Positions 1-6,800 of a stretch of 19,690 nucleotides of DNA are shown one piece after another. The notes below the pieces were generated by a model. It saw only the letters and a list, made by a program, of their open reading frames with translations, searched no databases and had not been told where the DNA came from. Numbering within the stretch: position 1 is the first letter of the stretch; every line of letters starts with the position of its first letter. This DNA is from Coemansia sp. RSA 1804 (Eukaryota; Kickxellomycota; Kickxellomycetes; Kickxellales; Kickxellaceae), in contig JANBTH010000353.1 of assembly GCA_027578815.1 (NCBI GenBank), positions 1 through 19,690 on the forward strand, written 5' to 3'. A program made the position numbers and the translations under genes.

Positions 1-338
1 CCGAGCGCCCTGAGTCTCCTGGCATGGCCAACAGGAGGCGGCAGGCTTTTCTGGTACGCGCCCATCGTCAGCGCAAGAATCTGCGGCAACGATCCGATAA
101 CCAGCAGGCGGAACGCGTGCGACCGCTCGAATACCGCGTTTATTGCCTGCAGCGCTGACACCCGGATCTGCGCGTGCGTCTTGTGCAGTGCGGCGAGCAG
201 CAGTGCAAACGCCTCGCTTATCGCTGTCTTCCCGGTGCTGTCGTTCTTGCATATCCGTTTCAGTTCCTTGAGCTTTGCGGCGTCCAGCGTCTCTGACCCG
301 GATGTGGTGAGGTCCGTCACTAGCTTTTCGAGCGTCAT
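1..338 (-). CDS. UVSSA: UVSSA homologue, N-terminal VHS-like part (partial)
   Basis: UVSSA binds stalled RNA polymerase II and helps recruit USP7 and TFIIH in transcription-coupled nucleotide excision repair. The minus strand from the ATG at 338 reads about 112 codons without a stop and leaves the window at base 1, so only the N terminus is present. It begins MTLEKLVTDLTTSG, then KLKELKRICK, a helix near THAQIRVSALQAINAVFERS, and FRLLVIGSLPQILAL followed by LPPPVGHARRLRAL. These match, in order, the start of animal UVSSA (KLVEELTTSG, KELKKICK, HAEIRLSAFQIVEELFVRSHQFR, LPPP..AA.RLR), which forms its VHS-like domain. The ATG at 338 starts exactly where the family starts; a nearby CAT at 347-349 is out of frame. 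The gene is divergent from the U1 snRNA gene, with 278 bp between. Identification is by recognition of the family pattern; the C-terminal DUF2043 region lies outside. Confidence 0.82.
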   Translation of the reverse strand, partial: MTLEKLVTDLTTSGSETLDAAKLKELKRICKNDSTGKTAISEAFALLLAALHKTHAQIRVSALQAINAVFERSHAFRLLVIGSLPQILALTMGAYQKSLPPPVGHARRLRAL

Positions 339-557
339 TTCTAATTCATGGTTTCGGCTATTTAATAAATATAAAAAGAAAGAAGTACAATTTAATGAGA
401 GAGGGAATAATTGAGGAGAAAAAGAAAGAAAAATGAGAAAGCAAAATGGGAATGGGCGCGGGGAAAAGACCAGTGTGCTGCTGCGGATTGAACTAATACA
501 CCACCTAGCCACGTGATAATCTGCACTGTCCCCACAAACGGTTTTTACGTTAAACAG

Positions 558-577
558 CCAATGTGCTGGGTATAAAT
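558..577 (+). promoter_or_regulatory. CCAAT box and TATA box of the U1 snRNA gene
   Basis: A CCAAT pentamer (558-562) is followed nine bases later by TATAAAT (571-577), 46 bp upstream of the first U1 nucleotide at 617. The position and orientation suit an RNA polymerase II core promoter for the snRNA. The 339-616 gap must also hold the divergent UVSSA promoter, so some sites may be shared. The assignment is by position only. Confidence 0.55.
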
Positions 578-616
578 ATCAGGGCCTGTACGAGCATCCA
601 GAAGCGGGAAATCCTC

Positions 617-778
617 ATACTTACCTAGGCTTGGGAGCATGTGATCAAGAAGGCATGCTCTCCGGTCGGACTGCCAGGCATTGCACAAGGTCCTGGCGGG
701 CCTTCTGGGAATGGGTTTTTGAAACCCATCTCCGGGCTGTAATTTTTTGATGTGGAGCTCAGATCCGTTCTGGCTCCG
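617..778 (+). ncRNA. U1: U1 spliceosomal snRNA
   Basis: U1 snRNA recognises the 5' splice site. The 5' end ATACTTACCT (617-626) is the universal U1 sequence that pairs with GTAAGT-type donors. Stem-loop I is 633-662: GAGCATG/CATGCTC plus two outer pairs. Its loop TGATCAAGAAGG resembles the U1-70K-binding loop. Stem-loop II is 671-699: eight pairs including CCAGG/CCTGG, with ATTGCAC (680-686), the U1A-binding core, in its loop. Stem-loop III includes a perfect eight-pair helix, 711-718 with 722-729. An Sm site AATTTTTTG (741-749) follows, then stem-loop IV (754-777, GGAGC/GCTCC and CAGA/TCTG). The order and about 162 nt total match metazoan U1 (164 nt) rather than the greatly enlarged budding-yeast form. 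The exact 3' end is inferred from stem IV. It is convergent with the downstream kinase gene. Confidence 0.95.
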
Positions 779-935
779 TCACAACCAACCACCACCAAAC
801 ACACAACAAAAACAATTAGAGACATTAAAGGAGATGCTGTTGGCATCGTTCAATATATAATGCATGCAATGTATATTGTGTGTTGAGGTAATGAGCAATG
901 GCTGAAATAGGGATCTATGGTTTTCCGAACGGCTC

Positions 936-1886
936 TCAGAGAACGCGGATCTTCTTGGTGTCTGCATTGTAGTGCAGACGGGAGTCCTCGGCCAGCGCAG
1001 CATCCTTTGCCAGGGCCTCTTCCTCGGTGTCATTGGAAAGCAGGAACCTGTGGCGACGGAGCATGCGCCACGACGAGCGTTTGGCCGGGTCGCGTTGGAG
1101 CAGGCCATCCAAGAACGACTTGAGTTGCAGCGGGATCAGCTTTGGCCAAACAATGTCCTCCTCAATAATGTTGTGCTTCAGATCGGCCAGACTGTCTGTG
1201 CGGAAGGGCGTGCGACCGACGTAGAGCTCGTAGATGACCACGCCGAGGGACCAGAGGTCGGCCTTGTTCGTGTACCGCGCCTTCAGCAGCATCTCGGGCG
1301 CCATGTAGAGGGGCGTTCCCTTCAGCGCATGCACATACCGGGGCTGTCCGTCTTTGGTGAGCTGCGTGGCCAGCCCGAGGTCGCACAGCTTGATTCGCCC
1401 ATCAAGACTGATCAGCGCGTTCGGTAGCTTCACGTCATGGTGCACCACGCCAAGACTGTGCAGGTACTGAAGGGCAGCTACTAACTGGAGCGCGATATTG
1501 CGCACGGCTTCCAGCTTCAGGTACCCGCCGCTGCGTTTCAGATACGCCGCCAGGTCGCATTTGCACAGCTCCGTGACTATGTAGATCTCAGAGTCCGTCT
1601 CAAAGTACTCGATCAGCCGGATTATGTGCGGGTGGTCCAGTTGCTGTAGCAGCCGCATCTCCTCCCGGTACGTTTCGATTTCCATCCGCTTGCGTCCGGT
1701 CTTTGTTATTATCTTCATTGCAACCATCACGCCCGACCGTCGGTGGATTGCCTTGTACACTTTGCCGTACTGGCCCTCGCCTATTATCTGCAGCAGAATG
1801 TACCGCTCAATAAGTCGTGAAGGGTCCCTGGCTGCCGGCGCAACCAGCGGTTCCTGTGCCAAGCCTGGGTGTGTGGTCAGCAGCAT
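936..1886 (-). CDS. Fused/STK36-like Ser/Thr protein kinase, kinase domain only
   Basis: A predicted cytosolic Ser/Thr kinase of 316 residues from the ATG at 1886; upstream in-frame sequence has no ATG. The domain fills about residues 29-278: glycine loop GEGQYGKVY (36-44), Lys58 in VAMKI, a helix-C Glu near 75, catalytic loop VVHHDVKLPN (147-156), DLG (169-171), KGTPLYMAPE (189-198), and ADLWSLGVVIYELYVG. Key Lys, Asp and Asn residues are present, so activity is expected. HHD replaces HRD and DLG replaces DFG. The IKLCD, KGTPLYM.PE, ADLWS, FK.FL.GLL and DP..R blocks are typical of the Fused family (animal STK36, plant TIO), which acts in cilia/Hedgehog or cytokinesis. Unlike those long proteins there is no C-terminal ARM/HEAT region, only about 40 residues, so a function cannot be transferred. 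A more general ULK/Fused-group kinase is the alternative. Confidence 0.88.
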   Translation of the reverse strand: MLLTTHPGLAQEPLVAPAARDPSRLIERYILLQIIGEGQYGKVYKAIHRRSGVMVAMKIITKTGRKRMEIETYREEMRLLQQLDHPHIIRLIEYFETDSEIYIVTELCKCDLAAYLKRSGGYLKLEAVRNIALQLVAALQYLHSLGVVHHDVKLPNALISLDGRIKLCDLGLATQLTKDGQPRYVHALKGTPLYMAPEMLLKARYTNKADLWSLGVVIYELYVGRTPFRTDSLADLKHNIIEEDIVWPKLIPLQLKSFLDGLLQRDPAKRSSWRMLRRHRFLLSNDTEEEALAKDAALAEDSRLHYNADTKKIRVL

Positions 1887-2448
1887 CGCAAGACGAATGG
1901 TGTTGGGTTTAGTGAAACAGAACAAAAGTGAAATTCAGAGAGAAATGAGCAAAATTCAGAGGAAAGGGGAAGAAGAAATTAAAGAAAAGACAGAACAAAA
2001 GGTAAATAAAAAATGTTGGCACCTTTGTGCCTAGCGAAAAAGAAAAATAGAGAAAAAGGGCATGCACAGTTAACATGGCTGGGTGTCAATTGTGAGCATC
2101 AAATAAAATCCATCTCCATTGTTTCTTGTTCAGTCAGTAACTGAGGAACTGCTCCTTTTCCCTACCGTCTACCGCTTCCTTCATCAGCAAACTCGTGGAA
2201 ATAAGTAGATATAATAAGCTCACCGCTTAGTGGTTCACAAATCCACCGGTAGCCCCCATTCGTTGCAGCGAGCCTGGTTCCAGGGAAAAAAGCTTATCAT
2301 GTATTTTTCCTTTGCAAAGTGGGAGATATAGTAGTATCCATACTGTTGACCATTATTATTATTATTCCTAGTGGCGCTTGCTTGTCCTTGAAAAAGAAGG
2401 AGAAAGGCAAGAGAATAGAACTGAAAAAGGTAGAGCAAAAAGGGAAAA
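1887..2448. other. Spacer between kinase and secreted-protein genes
   Basis: This 562 bp holds the 5' flank of the kinase and the 3' flank of the next gene, both on the minus strand. Bases about 1915-2060 are strongly purine-rich on the plus strand, which makes a pyrimidine-rich leader for the kinase transcript. An (ATT)5 run lies at 2352-2366. I see no RNA gene and no convincing ORF. Confidence 0.6.
2352..2366. repeat. (ATT)5 microsatellite
   Basis: Five perfect ATT units lie in the spacer 3' of the secreted cysteine-rich protein gene. It is a simple repeat with no visible role. Confidence 0.9.
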
Positions 2449-2895
2449 CTAGAACAGGGCAACCATGCCTGCAACCATAGCGCCAACAGCAACAAAGGCA
2501 CCGACCTCGCGGCCAAAGCCCTTGGCGCCGCTGGTGGTGTGGGTCTCGGACGACTCCTGAGAGGAGTGGGTTTCCTCGCTCTTCGCGGAGGACTCCTCGC
2601 TCTGCGAAGCCTCGCTTTCGGTGGGCGTTGCGGATTCCACGCTGCTGTCGGCCTCGTTGTCAGCCATCAGCATGCAGTGGATCATAGCGCCCATCGTCAT
2701 ACATGTCATGCCCTGGTCGCACTGCACAGACGACCACGACCCGCCGTCACAGTGCATGAGGACGTTGTTGGTGTTCGTGGCGCACTGCGTGGCCGATGCT
2801 TGGCATTCCTGCGCGTATCCGGTCGACGAAAGAGTGCTCGCTACAGCAAGTGCTCCGAGGAGTGCGGCATTGCTGGTGGCTCCGAACGAACGCAT
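2449..2895 (-). CDS. Secreted cysteine-rich protein, CBM19-like, putative GPI anchor
   Basis: A 148-residue predicted cell-surface protein. Residues 1-28 form a signal peptide (MRSF, hydrophobic ALLGALAVASTLSS, then GYAQ). The mature N terminus has six cysteines with spacing C-x6-C-x10-C-x9-C-x5-C-x8-C. It includes HCDGGSWSSVQCDQGMTC. This resembles the C..C....C..G.W....C..GT.C pattern of CBM19 chitin-binding modules of fungal chitinases and wall proteins. A Ser/Glu/Thr-rich linker follows (about residues 82-122), then a hydrophobic tail GAFVAVGAMVAGMVALF ending at the last residue, as in GPI-anchored proteins. No catalytic domain is present. The ATG at 2895 is chosen because the signal peptide starts directly there. 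Wall association is inferred. The similarity to CBM19 rests on cysteine spacing plus the G-x-W and C-x-x-G-x-x-C elements, so it is tentative. Confidence 0.75.
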   Translation of the reverse strand: MRSFGATSNAALLGALAVASTLSSTGYAQECQASATQCATNTNNVLMHCDGGSWSSVQCDQGMTCMTMGAMIHCMLMADNEADSSVESATPTESEASQSEESSAKSEETHSSQESSETHTTSGAKGFGREVGAFVAVGAMVAGMVALF

Positions 2896-3391
2896 TGTCG
2901 GTTGTCAAAGAGTTACTTGGGAATGGATTAAAAAGAGAAGGAGTGTCTTGGGGTGGTTTAAACTAATAGGCAAAGAAGCTGTTATTGTCTTTGAAAAGCA
3001 GGAAGAGTAAAGAAGGAAGAGGGAAAAGAAGGGAAGGCGAAAGGAAAAAGGCAAGGAACGCCAATGGAACAACAAAAGAAAATTTTTGGATGCTCTGAAT
3101 GCAGCCGAGCGGAAATGGCGACTGCAGAACTGTGCATAGACGCTTTTTTGTGCATTTCGTGTCATGAGAGTGCGAATTGGCTAAAACAGCAGCGGCTCCC
3201 AGCATCACCAACGTTTAGCATTGCCCAAATGCTTCATCCGATCTGCTGGATTATCCTGGCACCATGTAACCCAGTCGGGTTATTATTGGCTGCTCTTTTT
3301 TGGCCTCTTCTTTCAACTGTATTATTAAGCTTGAAATTCCCAGGCAAAAAGAGTTGAAAAGAAAAATAATGAAAACATCTACTCGGGGTGC
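2896..3391. other. Spacer: promoter side of the secreted-protein gene
   Basis: This 496 bp separates the ATG of the cysteine-rich protein from the GLO1 stop codon. About 2990-3080 is purine-rich on the plus strand, that is, a pyrimidine-rich tract upstream of the minus-strand gene. Short ORFs on both strands look like chance. I find no RNA gene. Confidence 0.55.
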
Positions 3392-3925
3392 CTACTTGCG
3401 CAGCATCGGGTTTTCCAGAATCTCAACGCGGTAGCCATCGGGATCGCTGACAAAGGCAATGTGCTTCATGCGGCCCTCCTCGGGTCTCTTAATGAACTTG
3501 ACACTCATCGAGTCAAAGCGCGCACACGCCGCCTGCAGATCATCGACGGTGATAGCAATGTGGCCGTAGCCGCCGACATCGCCGTTACCCGTGTTGTACG
3601 CAAAGTCTGCGTCGTTTTCGGTGCCGTGGTTGTGCGTGAGCTCAAGAAGTCCCTGGCGGCCAAGCCTTACGAGTCCCTTGGACGCAGGGTCCTCGTACCC
3701 TAGAAAGTACAGCGAGAACTTGGACTCCTCGCTGTGGTGCTCTTCCAAAAGCTTCATGCCCAGGGCCTCGGTATAGAACTTGATTGACGCCTTTGGGTCC
3801 TTGATGCGGTACATCGTGTGGTTGTACCTGTAGGTGGAGACGTCGGTGGTCATTTTGCGGATCTGCTGGAGTGTGGGCGACGTGAGAAGTGTTGTTGTTC
3901 TGTGGGATAGAATAGAGCGCAGCAT
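3392..3925 (-). CDS. GLO1: Lactoylglutathione lyase (glyoxalase I)
   Basis: Glyoxalase I isomerises the methylglyoxal-glutathione hemithioacetal to S-lactoylglutathione in methylglyoxal detoxification. The 177-residue protein carries the expected sequence: NHTMYRIKDPKASIKFYTEA with LGMKLL, LELTHNHGTE, GGYGHIAITVDD, and FVSDPDGYRVEILENP. By family alignment the metal ligands are His36 (Gln in human), Glu95, His122 and the catalytic Glu168. It is a single two-module VOC protein like human GLO1, not the tandem-duplicated budding-yeast form. Met25 (ATG at 3853) aligns with the usual cytosolic start. The 24-residue extension from the ATG at 3925 is rich in Arg, Ser, Thr and Leu with no acidic residue and could be a mitochondrial presequence, so both starts may be used. 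An (AG)7 tract lies in the leader at 3974-3988 and a TATA-like TTTATAA on the minus strand near 4015. Confidence 0.95.
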   Translation of the reverse strand: MLRSILSHRTTTLLTSPTLQQIRKMTTDVSTYRYNHTMYRIKDPKASIKFYTEALGMKLLEEHHSEESKFSLYFLGYEDPASKGLVRLGRQGLLELTHNHGTENDADFAYNTGNGDVGGYGHIAITVDDLQAACARFDSMSVKFIKRPEEGRMKHIAFVSDPDGYRVEILENPMLRK

Positions 3926-5891
3926 GCAGCCTTACAGTAGTAGAAATAGCTATTGTAGAGTTTGGATAATTGAAGAGAGAGAGAGAGACAAGAAAGATAA
4001 GATGGAAAAGGCGATTATAAAATACTGTTTTGTGCACTAAAAGGCAAGAAAAGAAAACACCCTAACCCGGACTACCAGAAGATGCTTATTTTAGTGGTTC
4101 TCCAAGTCCGGAATGTTTTTTTCGGGACAGTTGTGAGATCACAAGCGTCTTCAAGGTCTTTTGTCTAGTCCTATGTCTATATAAGGACGCTGTGGCAATA
4201 GTTGTTAGCTTAGTTTCTGTTAGCAATTCAGCACAGTGCAGCGGTAGGTGTCTATCCGATCAGCTCGGGTCTTTCTAGCTTCAACCACAAGAATCATGAT
4301 GACACCCTAAAGAAAGAAGGAAAAAGGGAAACAAAGGCCGGGATTTGAAGGTTATCAACACCAGCTAATCCGACGAAATGCCTCGCCATGCACAATTCCG
4401 TCACTTAGCGCTCTCCCCACGGCATAAACCGCAAAAACGATGATGCGCATACAACACCTAACTTGCAAAATTCAGTACGCCGCATTCTGCTGCAGACTGT
4501 TTTTGGTTACCTTCTGGCCAGGCGAACGGAGCTTTCTTTTTTTTCTTCTTGGAGAAAAGCCACAACAGAGATCGATTGTGCGTCATTGTTGTTGTTGCTC
4601 GTTCTTGAGTGTTCAAGAAACAAATAGTAAACAACAAACAAACCCGCTTTTCATTCCTATTTCTGGGTCTGTCATTTTTATCGGACTGAGCAGCAATAGA
4701 AAAATAAAACATGCATGATGCAGCCCATGCTCTATTTTTACACTTGCAGCAGCATCAGCAAAAGACCACTTTGGTGGATCTATAGAGTGGCTCTGTAGAC
4801 AAAATAGAACTGTGTCTCTCGGAGCCAAAGCCAGACCAAAGGAAGGAGGGAACAAAAAAAGTGTAATGGCGGATTCTGCGCTCTATTTCCACCCTCACAG
4901 AGTGGCGAGAATAATATTACAAAACAAAGAGGGAAGCGGGAGGCCGATAGTCTGGAACCCCGAGTCGGAATGGGCTGTTGCTGATCATTTTCTTTATGCG
5001 GTTGGCCTTGTCTTCCCCATCTTCTCACTTGATTCAGGGGAATTGGCATGTTTACTATTCGCGCAAGAAGCGGCACATGCGAATGCCAAGCTCGTTGCTG
5101 TCGGCGGAGTGGAGTAAGGAAATCCAACTCTTGTCGCGTCGATGCAATGCTATCCAAAGACCATCCTGGCGGCAATTGCATATCGCAAACCTCGTGGTCG
5201 GCTTCTGAATCGCATTAGACAGACTATCGCAAACAAAACAACAACAACAAAACAGGAGCAAAAGCTGTGCAGGGCTGCTAGTAGCAGGGCAAACTCAGAC
5301 TGCAATTGGAAACGAGGAAACGCAAGAGGTAAGAATGCATCATATATCGCAGCGTCTCATTCATTCACTGATGCAATTGCGACATGGCTATTGTTTTTAA
5401 ACAGCCGAGGGCGCCTGTCTGCTATGCCACTACAATTGCACGCGCACTGCAGCAAGAGACGGTGGAGAGAAAATAGAATTAAGGCTACTAACATACAAAC
5501 CCTCCCAAAATAATGAAGGAAGGCTGGCTTGTTTCTCTGCACAAACGTCTACCAACAACAAAAGGGGTTGTGGCATCGAGACAGGCAGACAGGGAGGACG
5601 TGAGCCGAATGGGTCGGAGGCGCTTGGCATGGCCGATGATTCTCCCACTCTCCAGATCTAACAATCCTACACGCAAAATAAAAAATATTAGACAACATCT
5701 GTCCTTTGGCAAAGACATATCACAGCATCATTGCCATCACCAACATCAGCACCGCAGCCCAAGCATGCGGCGTCTGTTCATGCATCCAATCCTGAGCGTC
5801 ATTTTCATTTACACAAGCTCTGTTGTCAGCGCAATGTCTCTTCTTCATATCTCCCCCCGTGTCTTGCGTTTGGTTTAGACGAGTTCCTCAC

Positions 5892-5900
5892 TTATAAAAA
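5892..5900 (+). promoter_or_regulatory. Candidate TATA box for the SWIRM gene
   Basis: TTATAAAAA in an otherwise pyrimidine-rich plus-strand context. It would give a leader of roughly 840 nt to the ATG at 6770. Competing TATA-like sites are TATATAA (4178-4184) and TTATAAAA (about 6624), so the true start of transcription is unresolved. Confidence 0.35.
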
Positions 5901-5987
5901 GCGTCCGAAAAAAAACAACAACAATCCCTTGTTGCTCGCCTTCCTTTTCTCTCTTTTTTCTAGTACTCTTCGCCACTCTTTGGATCA

Positions 5988-6119
5988 ATGCCTTTTAGCA
6001 ACAAAATCATAGGTAGCCTCCTTTTCTTGCCATTTTTCTTCTCTCTATCTCGAGCATCTGGCACCGGGCCTCTTGTTTATTTGTGTTGTGCTGTGTTGTG
6101 CTGTGTGAAAATAAAATAA
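5988..6119 (+). other. Upstream ORF of 43 codons in the SWIRM leader region
   Basis: The ORF begins ATGCCTTTTAGC and ends TAA at 6117-6119. It is the last ATG before a run of almost 700 bases without any ATG. If transcription starts near 5930 this is a uORF; if a 5' UTR intron ends at 6354 it is intronic. The translated sequence has no recognisable domain. Confidence 0.35.
6082..6107. repeat. 10-bp tandem repeat, about 2.6 copies
   Basis: TGTGTTGTGC occurs at 6082-6091 and 6092-6101 and a partial TGTGTG copy follows. It is a short low-complexity repeat inside the leader region. Confidence 0.85.
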
Positions 6120-6683
6120 GGTCTACATTGCTGTCTTTCTACCTCTTTCTGATTCTGCTGCTGCAAACCACCCAAATCACAATTGCTTTAGCTTTTTCCC
6201 TTTGTAATATTGTGTATTCATTTCGCTATCCACATTCTCCATACCTTCGCTTATTTTAACTAAAGTTCCCCCGCCGCTGCCGTAGACAAGTACAACATAT
6301 AGACACAGCACCGGGGCTAACTTCTTTGGGTAAACCAACTCTTTCTTCTTTTAGCCATCCTGGCCACAAGTTGCCTTATTTAAACTTCTGGAGTATTTTC
6401 TATAATAACAACAGCCATTGCCACTATTTCCCTGGCTATCCCACCAGACCACGTTTCCCGTATTTCATACAGTGAAGCGGCTCGTCTTTTGGTTGCCCAC
6501 CCTCTCTACCCTCTTCATCACCGCTGTCGCCAGCACCAGAACTCGTTGCTGTTCCTTTTCATCACATCGCATCGTCACCTTGCTCCCAATTTCCTCCCTC
6601 CCCAACCACCACCAAAAAAAGAATTATAAAACCAGTCAGTCTCTCTTTTCCCCTTCTCCCCCACTTCCTTGTGCATTTGTCGT

Positions 6684-6800
6684 ATGCTATTACACTGTGC
6701 CATTTCTTTTCTTTTGTCATCTATTTATTTATCTCTATTTGCCATTCTTCCTTACTACCCGGGCAAGCAATGCTCTATTCGCAATCAACACCGGTTCTGA
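6684..6800 (+). other. Upstream ORF overlapping the SWIRM start codon
   Basis: This ORF runs ATG (6684) to TGA (6798-6800), 38 codons, in a different frame from the main ORF, and covers the main ATG at 6770. It is the first ATG after the acceptor-like site at 6354. On a transcript that includes 6684 it would reduce initiation at 6770, so either the mRNA starts downstream of it, leaky scanning or reinitiation is used, or it is regulatory. Confidence 0.4.

Larger units (their letters stand above)
3926..6769. other. Long divergent spacer between GLO1 and the SWIRM gene
   Basis: These 2.8 kb lie between two divergently transcribed genes and show no ORF with a recognisable protein. Visible items are ACCCTAACCC at 4059-4068, TATATAA at 4178-4184 (plus), an imperfect hairpin at 4189-4237, a GAG/GTAAGA donor-like site near 5330, TTATAAAAA at 5892-5900, a 10-bp tandem repeat at 6082-6107, a branch point and acceptor pair CTAAC/TTTTAG at 6317-6354, and TTATAAAA at about 6624-6631. 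From about 5900 rightwards the plus strand is pyrimidine-rich and nearly free of ATG, as in a leader or 5' UTR intron. Most of it is probably promoter and leader of the SWIRM gene; an unrecognised non-coding RNA cannot be excluded. Confidence 0.5.

Noticed and set aside
972..1427. 151-codon plus-strand frame.
   Set aside because: Antisense shadow of the kinase gene, which has clear catalytic motifs on the minus strand.
2135..2190. Possible minus-strand box C/D snoRNA (TGATGA and CTGA).
   Set aside because: The box distance is short and the flanking bases do not form a closing stem.
4812..5878. Several 60-120 codon frames on both strands in the GLO1-SWIRM spacer.
   Set aside because: Overlapping, compositionally random, several without ATG, and no family pattern.
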